This document shows positions 32,101 to 42,063 of a stretch of 64,000 nucleotides of DNA, piece by piece. The stretch comes from an uncultured Cellvibrionales bacterium (GTDB taxonomy: Bacteria > Pseudomonadota > Gammaproteobacteria > Pseudomonadales > Porticoccaceae), in the NCBI GenBank assembly GCA_913031145.1, contig CAJWCO010000007.1, positions 16,061 through 80,060 on the forward strand, read 5' to 3'. Under the pieces are notes generated by a model that saw only the letters and a list, made by a program, of their open reading frames with translations, did no database searches and was not told where the DNA came from. The translations under genes and the position numbers were made by a program. Position 1 is the stretch's first letter. Each line of letters opens with the position of its first letter.

Positions 32101-32268
32101 AGGAAACTGCGAAACAGGCATATCCCGTGCCGCCTTGATACCCGCAAACACCATGAGCAAACAAATCGATACAGCTAAAACTGGTCTGCGAATAAATATG
32201 TCCGCAAAGCCAGCCTCCTGGAGCACTCGTTGCTCCATATCGTCCTGTCGCGCAGATGATTCACTCAC
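29161..32268 (-). CDS. RND multidrug efflux permease (HAE-1/AcrB type)
   Basis: A 1035-aa inner-membrane proton antiporter with twelve predicted helices and two large periplasmic loops. The proton-relay aspartates are in LVVDDAIVVVENVARFM near 416. The second-half motif SKNAILIVEFAN and the N-terminal FIRRPVLAVSI are typical of HAE-1 pumps. It overlaps the adaptor gene by 4 bases (ATGA), so the two are translationally coupled. No outer-membrane channel gene or local repressor is present; a TolC homologue elsewhere would be needed. Substrate unknown: drugs, bile-like compounds or solvents are typical. Confidence 0.93.
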   Translation of the reverse strand: MSESSARQDDMEQRVLQEAGFADIFIRRPVLAVSICLLMVFAGIKAARDMPVSQFPQIESSSLVVSTQFVGASAEVVKGFVTDPIERAASSVPGVDYIDSTTTAGYSLVTIWLKLNEDSTVALAELSARLDQIRFELPRDAYDPAIQVSRADRPHAGFYLPVLLTEEMSRSGATDYLGRHVLSVLGAIPGVQKVGIVGGRYPAMRVWLSSKLMNTYDLSAVDVEAALRANNVIATIGRTENAQQRMDLLANTGLQTVDDFESLVVRATGSMVLRLRDIARVELGEEEGSENARFSQNRSLFISVWPLPGANEIAIADRLYEAVERLNQNTPDGLQIIEGYDITLYMRSALKEIFITLAETICLVGLVVFAFMGSIRTAFVPLITIPISLLGALAAMSLLGFSLNLLTVLAIVLSVGLVVDDAIVVVENVARFMRSGMSRTEAAMKSSRQLLAPITAMTLTLAVVYAPIGFLSGLTGALFKEFAFTLAVAVLISGFVAVTLSPIMSAYVCPEGGQEGALARRVNALFDRCQQSYMQCLSVTLAHTSKVGFVGIFFLLLMVPLYLFSMHELAPVEDTSSISVITSAPPEASLDYTTRHMYNVVDALAALPDRTKMWQVVLPTGSFAGQDFVGHDDRELSVHEMLPQAFGQLSGVAPLKSFPTLQAALPTAGNFDVEVVVQSTDEPHVMMRHANALLQAARDSRAFIYVDTDLRIDLPQVHFRIDRDQAADLGFTMQEVARQLSVPLSGSYVNRFDYDGKAYQVIPMFAEDQRANPEQLLEVNVRSPDGVLVSLSAIATLEYAAAPRFLTRFEQKNAFKVFAAVIPGTTKDRGLQALERAAKDTLPASYSVDYVGESRQIRAEGNTLTGVLGVALVVVFLVLAVQFNSFRDPFIVLLGSVPLAFSGALLFTFLGLTTINIYSQVGLITLVGLVSKNAILIVEFANHLQRAGLTRLDAIKEGAAIRLRPVLMTTGATVLGHFPLVLVSGAGAEARNSIGIILVAGMMIGTLFTLFVLPTVYLAVSSDHRNENAVGDVTS

Positions 32269-33410
32269 ATTGACATCTCTTGGAGCGATGCCGTATCCCC
32301 CTCTGATTCAGGTTTTACCGAGTGTACCAGTATCCCTTCGCGCAACTTAAAAGCCCCCAAAGTGGCAACGCGCTCACCCTCTTGAAGACCGCTGATCACA
32401 ACGCGTTGCGTTCCGCTCTGCGGGCCGAGGACAACGGCGCGCTTAACAGCACGGAACGCTGCCAACGCGTCGCTCTCTGCTTCCTCTAAAATAAAAACAT
32501 TAGGGCCTAGGGGACCGTAACGAACCGCGTGTCCTGGAATGAGCACAACTGAGCGAGCATCACCCACGAAAACCTCCACTTGGACAGTGCTGCCTGACAT
32601 CAGAATGCCATTGGCATTTTCAACCTCAGCGCGCAGACGACGCTGCCGCGACCGCGCATCAACCTGAGGGTCTATCGCTATGATTAGCGCAGAAATACTG
32701 TTGTCAGAATCCCCAACTTCGCCTGCAGTGGTCATCACGAGCACTCGATCTCCCACTTCAACCGATGACCAGTTTTGAGGCAGACTGAAGTCAACCCAGA
32801 CATGCGAATCAACTTCGACTAGATCGGTAATCACCTCCCCCACATGCAGATAATCAGCAATGTCCAACTGATGCAGACCCGCCATCGCAGTAAAGGGGGC
32901 AACAATTTGTTTTTTTGCCAACAATGCATCCAAAGCAGCTACCGACGCAGCAGCAGCGGTGAATTCAGCCTTAGATCGGTCCAGTGACTCAGTGGACGCG
33001 ACCCCGGTTTCTACAAGTTTGCGCTGACGATTAAGCCGCAGTTCTGCCAAAGTGACTTCCGCCGACGCAGCTTCGTGTTGCGCCATCTCTTGACGCATAT
33101 CGAGCTGTACTAGTAACTGTCCAACATTCACTCGTTCACCTGGCCGGAAACCTACCCGCTCGACTCGACCAGATGACTCACTTTTTAGCTGGGTAGCTCG
33201 GCGCGCGACCACCTCGCCAAGTACGCTGATGCGTTGACGCCAGTTGCTTATATGGGCCACGGCTGTTTCAACGGTCTCACTGGGCTCTGGGTAAGCAGCT
33301 CCGGCAGCGATAGCCGCTTGAACTTGGCGATACTTAAAGCTCCCCAAAACGAACACAACCAAGCTACAAGCCACAATGACAAGCAACCATCCGCGATTCT
33401 TCCTAATCAC
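32265..33410 (-). CDS. RND efflux periplasmic adaptor (membrane fusion protein)
   Basis: A 381-aa MFP with an N-terminal signal anchor (WLLVIVACSLVVFVLGSF). A split barrel-sandwich (lipoyl-like) domain is at VVARRATQLKSESSGRVERV and KKQIVAPFTAMAGLHQLDIADY. A helical hairpin (about 115-165) and beta-barrel follow. It bridges the permease to a TolC-type channel. It is first in a two-gene unit with the RND gene; the preceding miaE-like gene ends 57 bases upstream and may or may not be co-transcribed. Confidence 0.9.
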   Translation of the reverse strand: MIRKNRGWLLVIVACSLVVFVLGSFKYRQVQAAIAAGAAYPEPSETVETAVAHISNWRQRISVLGEVVARRATQLKSESSGRVERVGFRPGERVNVGQLLVQLDMRQEMAQHEAASAEVTLAELRLNRQRKLVETGVASTESLDRSKAEFTAAAASVAALDALLAKKQIVAPFTAMAGLHQLDIADYLHVGEVITDLVEVDSHVWVDFSLPQNWSSVEVGDRVLVMTTAGEVGDSDNSISALIIAIDPQVDARSRQRRLRAEVENANGILMSGSTVQVEVFVGDARSVVLIPGHAVRYGPLGPNVFILEEAESDALAAFRAVKRAVVLGPQSGTQRVVISGLQEGERVATLGAFKLREGILVHSVKPESEGDTASLQEMSM

Positions 33411-33467
33411 AAAAAGATCCCTCTACGAAAGACGATAACAAAATTTTCCAGCGGCACTGCACCCACT

Positions 33468-34079
33468 TTAGGCCACGGGGCCCGAATGAAACCTAAATTC
33501 GACATCGGGCGATTCAACCAGCCATCGCTCTCGAGCGGAGATGGTGATTATACGTGACTCGATAACTGACTGACTCACCATACGACGAGCTAACACTAAA
33601 TAATCACGATAATGGCGAGCCTCCGACTTCAACAGTGACTGGTAAAATCGGCACAATTCAGAATCTAACTCCGGGGCAATTCGTGCAAAACGCTCGCAAG
33701 ATCGGGCTTCTATAAAGGCGCCAACAATAAGCACATCGACTAGCTTATCGACGTCACCCTCTCCCACCAAACTTCGCAAGTCCGCTGCATAGCGGGAGGC
33801 CGACAAATGCCTGTAAACAATTTTTCGGCGTTCCATAATGGCAATAACCTGTTCAAAATGCCGCATCTCTTCACGCGCAAGCCGCGACATCTTATTCAAC
33901 AGTTCGAAGTCATTTGTGCATCGGTAAGTAAGATTAATCGCGGTACTGGCCGCTTTTTTTTCGCAATTGGCGTGATCAATCAATAATATTTCTTGATTTT
34001 CCAACGCATTTTGAACCCATTGGTCAGGCGTTCGACATGGCAAGAATGCCTCGATATCAGAAAGGTCGGTGTGCATCAC
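33468..34079 (-). CDS. miaE: tRNA-(ms2io6A)-hydroxylase, MiaE family
   Basis: A 203-aa non-heme di-iron hydroxylase of the ferritin-like fold. It hydroxylates the isopentenyl side chain of ms2i6A at tRNA position 37. Di-iron ligands appear as Glu and ExxH pairs: HANCEKKAAS, REEMRHFEQV, AFIEARSCERF and KSEARHYRDYL. Length and motif order match MiaE. It is alone on the strand before the efflux genes. Its leader reads AAGGAGAAGG, a strong ribosome site just upstream of ATG 34079. I infer that miaB and miaA lie elsewhere. Confidence 0.88.
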   Translation of the reverse strand: MMHTDLSDIEAFLPCRTPDQWVQNALENQEILLIDHANCEKKAASTAINLTYRCTNDFELLNKMSRLAREEMRHFEQVIAIMERRKIVYRHLSASRYAADLRSLVGEGDVDKLVDVLIVGAFIEARSCERFARIAPELDSELCRFYQSLLKSEARHYRDYLVLARRMVSQSVIESRIITISARERWLVESPDVEFRFHSGPVA

Positions 34080-34429
34080 CTTCTCCTTTTTTACGCTAAC
34101 CTAGTAGCCGATTGATGGGGTCTTGTGACACACCCAAAAGAACAAACTGCATTGCTGACCGCGGGCTTTTACCGGGAACAAACCGTCAGCCACAGCAGCT
34201 TCAGCAACGTTAAGCTGAGATTAGCGCGCAAAAAACGTGGCACCCTCACAATTTTCGGGACGAACAACGCAACAAAAAGGATACACTACTCTAGAAGTTA
34301 AGTTAACGGCAAATACGAATCATCCTGTCACTAAATTACAAATTCACGTACCATAGGTGGGTACAATTCATTGTGTCTCACCGGCGCGCTATTGGCGTAA
34401 TTATTGGTATTATTGAGGAGAACTATCTC
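34080..34429. other. 350-base divergent gap between miaE and acnB
   Basis: This holds the promoters for the leftward miaE and rightward acnB. I could not pick a convincing -35/-10 pair. An in-frame GTG at 34373 lies inside it but has no ribosome site. The only clear signal is GAGGAG at 34415-34420, which sets the acnB start. Confidence 0.5.
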
Positions 34430-37042
34430 GTGCTAGAAGCCTATCGAACCCATGTTGCAGAGCGGCAGGCCATGAACATACCTCCGAAACCTCTCGATCC
34501 AGAACAGACGTCAGCGCTGATCGAATTAATAAAAAATCCACCCGAGGGAGAAGGCGCATTCTTACTCGACCTGCTCACTAACCGAGTGCCGCCAGGGGTC
34601 GACGAATCAGCTTATGTCAAAGCAGGATTCTTAACCGCTATTGTAAATAAAGAGGTCTCGAGCCCGCTAATTAAGCGCCGCGACGCGGTGGCACTGCTGG
34701 GCAATATGCACGGCGGATACAATGTTGCTACCCTCGTCAATTTGCTCGAAGATTCCGAGTTAGCGTCTCTAGCCGCTCATCAATTAAAAACGACCTTGCT
34801 GGTCTTTGATGCCTTTCATGATGTCGCGGAAAAATCGGACGCCGGCAATCCATTCGCTGTCGATGTAATGAAATCGTGGGCCAATGCCGAGTGGTTTACC
34901 TCCAAGCCAGCCGTTGCAGCGAGCATTAAAGCAGTTGTCTTTAAGGCCACAGGCGAAACTAATACAGATGATCTTTCACCCGCACAGGACGCGTGGTCAC
35001 GCCCTGATATCCCACTGCATGCACGTGCGATGTTTAAGATGACACGCGAAGGATTAGAGCCTGAAGAGCATGGTCACATTGGTCCGATGACACAAATTGC
35101 GGATATCAGTACCCACGATCTGCCCGTGGCGTTTGTTGGCGATGTTGTAGGAACAGGTTCCTCGCGCAAATCGGCTACCAATTCTGTACTGTGGTTTTTT
35201 GGTAATGATATGCCTGGCGTCCCAAACAAGCGTTCCGGGGGTATTTGTATCGGCAGCAAGGTTGCACCTATTTTCTTTAACACGATGGAAGATGCCGGCG
35301 CCTTAGTGATCGAGGCTTCGGTCGACGACATTCACTACGGTGACATTATCGAAATACGGCCGTATGACGGCAAAATACTGAATGCTCAAGGCCAAACATT
35401 GAGCACGTTTGAGCACAAATCAGATGTCATATTAGACGAAGTGCAAGCCGATGGTCGTATAAACTTAATTGTTGGCAGAGGTCTGACACAACGAGCACGA
35501 GAACACCTCGGGTTGCCATCCTCAGATATGTTTAGAAAACCCACGGTGATCGAAGAGTCATCTGCAGGTTTCACTCTTGCCCAGAAAATGGTGGGTAAAG
35601 CCTGCGGGGTCAACGGTATCAGACCGGGCACGTATTGCGAACCAAAAATGACCACCGTAGGATCTCAAGATACGACAGGGCCGATGACCCGCGACGAACT
35701 TAAAGATCTTGCGTGCCTCGGATTTTCCACAGATCTTGTCATGCAATCTTTTTGTCATACAGCCGCCTACCCCAAACCTGTCGACATTGACACCCAACAC
35801 ACCCTACCTGACTTTATTATGAATCGGGGTGGCGTTTCATTGCGCCCAGGCGACGGCATCATTCACAGTTGGCTTAACCGCATGCTACTGCCCGACACAG
35901 TCGGCACGGGGGGTGACTCACACACGCGTTTCCCTATGGGAATTTCTTTTCCCGGCGGATCTGGACTGGTCGCCTTTGCAGCTGCTACTGGCGTGATACC
36001 ATTGGATATGCCCGAATCCGTTTTGGTTCGCTTTAAGGGTGAAATGCAATCTGGCATTACACTTCGAGACCTCGTTCATGCAATCCCTTACTACGCCATT
36101 AAAAAAGGATTACTAACCGTTGAGAAAAAAGGCAAAAAGAATTTCTTCTCAGGTCGCATTCTAGAAATAGAGGGTCTCGAATCACTCACAGTCGAACAAG
36201 CATTTGAACTTTCTGACGCCTCGGCAGAACGCTCGGCCGCAGGCTGTACAATTAAACTCAGTGAAGATTCAGTGGCTGAATACCTGCGCTCTAATACAAC
36301 GCTATTGCGCTGGATGATTGCCGAAGGCTATGGCGATGTGCGAACGCTGGAACGGCGTGTACGCAAGATGGAAGACTGGCTAGCCGCTCCATCATTGATG
36401 TGCGCAGACGCCGACGCACACTATGCCGCAATCATTGAAATTGACCTCGCCGACGTCGTCGAGCCTATCGTTTGTTGTCCCAATGACCCAGACGACGCAC
36501 GACTGCTCTCAGATGTAGCGGGTGCCAAGGTAGACGAAGTCTTTATTGGTTCGTGCATGACCAATATCGGTCATTTTAGAGCAGCAGGAAAACTTCTTGA
36601 TCAGGCGCCCTCGGTCAACAGCCGGTTCTGGATCTGTCCGCCCACCCGCATGGACGCACACACGCTCATGGAAGAAGGCTATTACAACATTTTTGGTAGA
36701 GTCGGTGCCCGCACCGAAATGCCCGGATGTTCATTGTGCATGGGCAATCAAGCTCGTGTGCTGGCGGGTGCAACCGTGCTGTCGACATCAACACGTAATT
36801 TTCCTAACCGCTTGGGCGATGGCGCAAATGTTTATTTAGCGTCTGCGGAGCTCTCCTCAGTCGGCGGCATCTTAGGTAGGCTACCGACGGCCGAGGAATA
36901 CTTTGAGTTTGCCTCACAAATTAACGCCATCGGCAGCGAAGTATATCGGTATATGAATTTCGATCAGATTGAGTCTTTTCACACAGCCGCCGAAGAAGGC
37001 AAGCGCATTGCTGCACAACAAATTATTGAGGTATCTATTTAG
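34430..37042 (+). CDS. acnB: Aconitate hydratase B (bifunctional 2-methylisocitrate dehydratase)
   Basis: An 870-aa [4Fe-4S] enzyme converting citrate to isocitrate, the main growth-phase aconitase. It has the AcnB order (HEAT-like N-terminal domain, then swivelling domain 4, then catalytic domains). The cluster cysteines are in [10 protein letters not shown] near 709 and CSLCMGNQA near 767/770. Substrate-binding GGDSHTRFP is also seen. The start is GTG 34430: it has GAGGAG nine bases upstream and gives [13 protein letters not shown], aligning with the start of E. coli AcnB. An earlier GTG at 34373 would add 19 residues with no ribosome site. When iron is low, AcnB apo-protein binds mRNA in E. 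coli. Confidence 0.96.
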   Translation: MLEAYRTHVAERQAMNIPPKPLDPEQTSALIELIKNPPEGEGAFLLDLLTNRVPPGVDESAYVKAGFLTAIVNKEVSSPLIKRRDAVALLGNMHGGYNVATLVNLLEDSELASLAAHQLKTTLLVFDAFHDVAEKSDAGNPFAVDVMKSWANAEWFTSKPAVAASIKAVVFKATGETNTDDLSPAQDAWSRPDIPLHARAMFKMTREGLEPEEHGHIGPMTQIADISTHDLPVAFVGDVVGTGSSRKSATNSVLWFFGNDMPGVPNKRSGGICIGSKVAPIFFNTMEDAGALVIEASVDDIHYGDIIEIRPYDGKILNAQGQTLSTFEHKSDVILDEVQADGRINLIVGRGLTQRAREHLGLPSSDMFRKPTVIEESSAGFTLAQKMVGKACGVNGIRPGTYCEPKMTTVGSQDTTGPMTRDELKDLACLGFSTDLVMQSFCHTAAYPKPVDIDTQHTLPDFIMNRGGVSLRPGDGIIHSWLNRMLLPDTVGTGGDSHTRFPMGISFPGGSGLVAFAAATGVIPLDMPESVLVRFKGEMQSGITLRDLVHAIPYYAIKKGLLTVEKKGKKNFFSGRILEIEGLESLTVEQAFELSDASAERSAAGCTIKLSEDSVAEYLRSNTTLLRWMIAEGYGDVRTLERRVRKMEDWLAAPSLMCADADAHYAAIIEIDLADVVEPIVCCPNDPDDARLLSDVAGAKVDEVFIGSCMTNIGHFRAAGKLLDQAPSVNSRFWICPPTRMDAHTLMEEGYYNIFGRVGARTEMPGCSLCMGNQARVLAGATVLSTSTRNFPNRLGDGANVYLASAELSSVGGILGRLPTAEEYFEFASQINAIGSEVYRYMNFDQIESFHTAAEEGKRIAAQQIIEVSI

Positions 37043-37216
37043 CCGGAAGTCGTATAAAAAAGGTCGCTAGCACCCCCATACGCGTCGCCACGATCATAGT
37101 GCTAGGCAGGTATGTTTATGCGTAAAGTCGTTCGTCAAAGAGTCAAGAAGGGCGGACACTGCGCCCCTCTCATACTGCGAACTTACTCGACGTAATATGT
37201 CCGTTTTAGGATGACG

Positions 37217-37801
37217 TTATTTAAAATACGCGTTAGTGCTATCACTGTGGTCGGTTGCGTCCATCACGCCTTTTAATTCCGGGATCTTCTCCATTAATGT
37301 CTTCTCGACGCCCTCTTTGAGAGTTAGATCGACCGCCGCACAGCCTTGGCAACCGCCGCCAAAACGCAATACGGCATGGTCATCAAGCATTTTTTCGAGT
37401 GACACCTCGCCCCCGTGGGCAGCCAGACTCGGGTTTATCTCACTGTATAAAAGATAGTTGACCCGATCCTCTACCGGACTGTCGTCGCTTACGCTGGGAA
37501 CCCGAGAGTTAGGCGCGCGTATTGTCAGTTGCCCCCCAAATTTGTCGGAGGCATAGTCTACTTTGGCATCGTCCAAAAACGGAATACTACGCTGCTCAAA
37601 ATACGCTTTAAAGGCGTCATACTCGACCACTAGATCTTCTTCATTATGCTCTCCGGGGCGGCTATAGGCGATGCATGTTTCTGCCTTTGGCGTACCTGGA
37701 TCACTGACAAACATCCGAATACCGATACCCTCGCAATTTTGTTTATCCAACAAACCGCCCAGGTAAACCTGCGCAGACTCGGTAATTGTCACGTTGTGCA
37801 T
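37217..37801 (-). CDS. nfuA: Fe-S cluster carrier NfuA
   Basis: A 194-aa protein with a degenerate A-type (HesB-like) N-terminal domain lacking its cysteines and a C-terminal Nfu domain with the CxxC in [18 protein letters not shown] near 149-152. It carries [4Fe-4S] clusters to targets such as aconitase, especially under oxidative or iron stress. Length matches E. coli NfuA (191). It is convergent with acnB, one of its known client types, and divergent from metH. Confidence 0.95.
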   Translation of the reverse strand: MHNVTITESAQVYLGGLLDKQNCEGIGIRMFVSDPGTPKAETCIAYSRPGEHNEEDLVVEYDAFKAYFEQRSIPFLDDAKVDYASDKFGGQLTIRAPNSRVPSVSDDSPVEDRVNYLLYSEINPSLAAHGGEVSLEKMLDDHAVLRFGGGCQGCAAVDLTLKEGVEKTLMEKIPELKGVMDATDHSDSTNAYFK

Positions 37802-37910
37802 TTCGGCGTGTCCCCACGTAATTTTGATTTAAAAGTGTGTCATACCCACCCTTACGGCGAAACAACCCGCAGCGATGGCTGGTAAGTTTAACACAATCAA
37901 AAGACTCGTT

Positions 37911-37969
37911 ATCAAGCCGTTTGATGGCCGTCGTCGCATTAGCTAACAATACATCAAAATATTTTGATG
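37911..37969 (+). promoter_or_regulatory. Two ATCAA/TTGAT inverted repeats upstream of metH
   Basis: ATCAA-GCCGT-TTGAT occupies 37911-37925. The second element, CATCAAAATATTTTGATG at 37952-37969, is an 18-bp perfect palindrome with the same arms. Both lie in the divergent nfuA/metH gap, the second 30 bases before the metH start. An operator pair for a methionine or S-adenosylhomocysteine responsive regulator (for example an ArsR-family SahR) is a reasonable guess, but the regulator is not in the window. Confidence 0.55.
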
Positions 37970-37998
37970 CAATACTTCTTTAATTCAAGGATGTATTA

Positions 37999-40900
37999 AT
38001 GATCTCGCCCGCTACTGCCCTACCCAATCGTCACACCACCATAACCGAGCGTCTCAAAAACGCCGCAAAAAAGCGGATACTGGTTCTCGATGGCGCCATG
38101 GGCACGATGATTCAGCGTTATCAATTACAAGAAACCGATTATCGGGGGGAACGGTTTGCTCAGTGGCATTGCTCACAGAAGGGCAATAATGACCTACTTT
38201 CTTTATCAAAACCCGACCTGATCAGTGAGATTCATCGCGCCTACCTGCTGGCTGGTGCCGATATAATCGAGACCAACACCTTTAACGCAACCCATATTTC
38301 GCAAACCGATTACGGTATGCAAGAATTCTCCAGTAAGCTGAATCGTGCGTCGGCACAACTGGCTCGCGAAGCCTGCGATGCCTTTAGTACAGAGGAACAT
38401 CCACGCTTTGTGGCAGGCATTCTCGGCCCCACCAGCCGCACAGCGTCCCTATCGCCCGATGTCAATGACCCCGGCGCTCGCAATGTGACCTTTGACGAAC
38501 TTGTCACCGCTTACGAAGCCTCAACCAAGGCTTTAATTGAAGGTGGATGCGATCTTTTAATGCTTGAAACGATCTTTGACACACTTAATGCGAAAGCCGC
38601 TCTATTTGCTATTGAAAATACCTTCTCACAAATTGGCCTAAAGCTTCCTATTATGGTCTCAGCCACAATTACTGATGCCAGTGGCCGAACCCTGTCGGGC
38701 CAAACGCCCGAAGCCTTTTGGAATTCTATCAAACACTGTGACCCTATCGCCGTCGGCCTGAATTGCGCCCTCGGCCCTAAAGAATTACGTCCGTACTTAG
38801 TGGAGTTGGCGAATTGTGCGGATTGGTGGGTCACCGTCCACCCTAATGCGGGCTTACTCAGTGAATTCGGCCTCTACGATTTAGACGCGACTGACATGGC
38901 GGCACCGTTAAAAGAATTTGCCGCGGCAGGCCTGTTAAACATGGTCGGCGGTTGTTGTGGCACAGGTCCCGAACACATACAAAAAATAGTTCAAGTTGTT
39001 GCCAACTGCCCCCCAAGGGTGATCCCCGAAATTAGTCCTGCGTGCAGATTGTCGGGTCTAGAAGCTTTTAACATTCACGCGGATTCGTTATTTGTCAACG
39101 TCGGAGAGCGCTGTAATGTTACTGGTTCAGCCCTATTTAAAAGGCTTATATTGGAGGAAAACTACGACGCAGCACTCGCCGTAGCGCGTAATCAAGTCAT
39201 CAATGGTGCTCAGATCATTGACATAAACATGGACGAAGGGATGTTAGATTCGCAGCATGCCATGGTTAAATTCCTCCACTTAATCGCCTCTGAACCGGAT
39301 ATTTCTCGTGTTCCAATTATGCTTGATTCTTCTAAGTGGGAGATTATAGAGGCGGGATTGAAATGTGTTCAGGGAAAATCTGTCGTTAACTCTATCAGTC
39401 TAAAAGCGGGCGAAAGCGAATTCTTAAAGCAAGCACGACTGTGCAAACAGTATGGTGCGGCAATCGTTGTAATGGCCTTTGACGAACTGGGACAAGCAGA
39501 CAGTCTGTTACGCCGTCAGGAAATCTGTAGCCGCTGTTACGATTTGTTGTTGAAGACAGTCGGTTATCCTGCCGAAGACATTATCTTTGACCCCAATGTT
39601 TTTGCCGTCGCTACTGGCATCGATGAGCACAACCGGTATGGCCTAGACTTTATTCAGAGCTGTGCATGGATTACAAAAAACTTACCGCATGCGCTGGTTT
39701 CTGGGGGCATCTCTAACGTGTCCTTTTCATTTCGGGGTAATAATGCGGTACGTGAAGCCATCCACTCCGTTTTTCTGTATCACGCCATTCAAAATGGACT
39801 GAGCACGAGAATCGTCAATGCGGGTCAGTTGGCGGTATATGATGAATTAACGCCGGTATTGCGCGATGCTGTTTTGGACGTTCTGCTCTACCGCAACGAG
39901 CAAGGCACGGAGAATCTCGTTGCGATCGCAGAGACATTTCGCGCGGACTTGACCACTCAATCCTCTTTAGAGGACCTTACATGGCGCGACCAACCTGTCA
40001 ATCGTCGGTTAGAGCATGCTCTGGTCAAAGGACTGACACAATTTATTGAAGCCGGTACCGAAGAAGCGCGACAAAGTGCCCAGAAGCCCCTTGATGTTAT
40101 CGAAGGTGCTCTGATGGACGGTATGAATATCGTTGGCGATCTGTTTGGCTCTGGTAAAATGTTCCTACCTCAAGTCGTCAAGTCCGCTCGGGTGATGAAG
40201 CAAGCCGTCGCTTATCTTCAACCTTTTATTGAAGATGACAAAAGTGCGCAAGCTCGGACTAACGAAAAAAAATCCTTATTGCCACCGTCAAAGGCTACGT
40301 CCACGATATCGGCAAAAATATTGTCGGTGTCGTTTTGCAATGCAACAATTACGAGGCGATTGATCTGGGTGTGATGGTACCCACTGAACGCATTTTACAA
40401 CAAGCACGCGAGCATGCAGTCGACATCATTGGTTTATCGGGTTTGATCACGCCCTCTCTTGATGAGATGGTAATAGTCGGCGCTGAAATGCAACGTCAGG
40501 GGTTTCGTATTCCACTACTCATTGGTGGCGCAACAACGTCTAAGGCTCACACCGCGGTTAAAATAGCACCCGCCTACCAGCAGGGAGCGACCCTTTATGT
40601 GGCCGATGCATCGCGAGCCGTTGGCGTAGTCGGAAAGTTACTTAGTCGCGACCAGAGGCCAAAATTTATTGAGAAAACACAAAAAGAGTACGCGGCAGTT
40701 CGCCTCCGCACGGCGAATCGTACACGCCATGGAACCGCATTCACGTATTTAGACGCGATCCAACAAAAACCTCAAATCGACTGGCGAAACGCACGTCCCC
40801 ACGCACCCAACAAACTGGGTGTGACCGTTTTAGAAAACTACCCCTTAGAAGATCTATTGCCCTATATCGATTGGACACCCTTTTTTATTACGTGGGACCT

Positions 40901-41717
40901 GGTGGGTAAATATCCCAAGATTCTGTCCGATACGGTGGTCGGAGATGCTGCGTGCAGTCTTTTTAATGACGCGCAAGAGATGCTTAAAAAGCTCGTCGAC
41001 GAGCGCCTCTTGACCGCACGCGCGGTGTTTGGCATCTGGCCGGCCAATACCGTCGATGCCGACGACATCCGCATCTTCGAAGGTCACCGTGGCGGCCCAG
41101 TAAAAGCGACTTTGCACCACATTCGACAACAGATTCAAAAACATGGCGCCACCGACGAACTGCGCTCACTCGCTGACTACATCGCGCCAGAGGCCAGCGG
41201 GCTTGACGATTATATCGGTGGCTTTGTGGTCACTGCAGGCTTAGGAGCAGAGCACCTTGCAGCGCGCTATGAACTCGCCAATGACGATTATAATGCCATC
41301 ATGGTCAAAGCCTTAGCCGACCGCCTCGCAGAAGCCTTTGCAGAGCATCTCCACGAGCGCGTCCGGCGCGAATACTGGGGCTATGCACCCGAAGAACAAC
41401 TGGAAAAATCGGCGCTCATTAGCGAGCGTTATCGTGGCATACGGCCAGCCCCTGGATACCCTGCCTGCTCGGATCATAGTGAAAAGGAAACACTCTTTTC
41501 ACTGCTTAGCACCGAGAAAAACATTACTGCAACACTTACTGAAAGCTTTGCTATGACGCCTGCGGCGACGATTAGTGGTTGGTATTTTGCGCACCCTGAG
41601 GCCAAATATTTCAATACGGGTAAGATTTTACAAGATCAAGTAGAATCATTGGCACAGCGCAAAGGCCTAGATCTTGCAATAATGACGCGCTGGTTAACGC
41701 CCATTTTGAATAGCTAA
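37999..41717 (+). pseudogene. metH: Cobalamin-dependent methionine synthase, frame-disrupted
   Basis: MetH is split across two frames: 37999-40374 and a second frame in use from 40272 to 41717. Together they restore a full 1239-aa enzyme (E. coli 1227). Domains: homocysteine/zinc ([15 protein letters not shown]), folate ([11 protein letters not shown]), cap, cobalamin-binding ([13 protein letters not shown]) and the AdoMet reactivation domain ([18 protein letters not shown]). The break is a -1 shift at eight A (40265-40272): reading the last A twice gives EKK then ILIATVKG, the normal sequence. Thirty bases on, the cobalamin-ligand motif DxHxxG reads YVHDIG, with Tyr (TAC 40296-40298) in place of Asp; the His is kept. 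Possible causes are a sequencing error, a recent mutation or programmed slippage. The rest is well conserved, so any loss is recent. Confidence 0.88.
40264..40275 (+). other. A8 slippery run at the metH frame break
   Basis: GAAAAAAAATCC in the upstream frame reads GAA AAA AAA TCC, containing the A-AAA-AAA heptamer known to permit -1 slippage in bacteria. A -1 slip continues into the correct downstream frame. I saw no obvious Shine-Dalgarno-like stimulator at the proper distance upstream nor a strong downstream hairpin, which argues against programmed use. Confidence 0.6.
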
Positions 41718-41762
41718 CACAGCGTTTGTCGCACGAAGATCAGTAACTGGAGAGAGATACGG

Positions 41763-41999
41763 ATGACGTTACCTGAAAAAAAGTCACCAAAAGACGCGTT
41801 GCAATCGCCCAAACACAGTTTGATGGACGTGATTAAAAGTGTGCTTTGGGCTGCGCTTGGCGTCAATTCCAGCAAAAACCGTGAACATGATTTCGATCAC
41901 GGCAATCCCATTGCATTTATTCTAGGTGGTTTTGCGTTTACCGTTGCATTTATTTGTACGATCGCGTTGATTGTTGGCCTTGTGCTGCGCCAAAGCTAG
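41763..41999 (+). CDS. DUF2970 small membrane protein
   Basis: A 78-aa protein with the N-terminal DUF2970 pattern SLMDVIKSVLWAALGVNSSKNREHDF and one C-terminal transmembrane helix (IAFILGGFAFTVAFICTIALIVGLVL). The family is common in Gammaproteobacteria and has no known function. GGAGAGAG precedes the ATG by 7-8 bases. It follows metH by 45 bases on the same strand, possibly in one transcript. Confidence 0.85.
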   Translation: MTLPEKKSPKDALQSPKHSLMDVIKSVLWAALGVNSSKNREHDFDHGNPIAFILGGFAFTVAFICTIALIVGLVLRQS

Positions 42000-42063
42000 G
42001 TCGAGAACGCGTTGTGGGCAAAAGTCCAATCGCGCTTCTCGTGATCTTTCATCAACCGCCTCA

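Noticed and set aside
34373..34429. Upstream GTG as the acnB start
   Set aside because: No Shine-Dalgarno and no match to AcnB N-termini; GTG 34430 has both.
37151..37167. GGGCG...CGCCC hairpin after acnB as terminator
   Set aside because: Five-pair stem with no T run.
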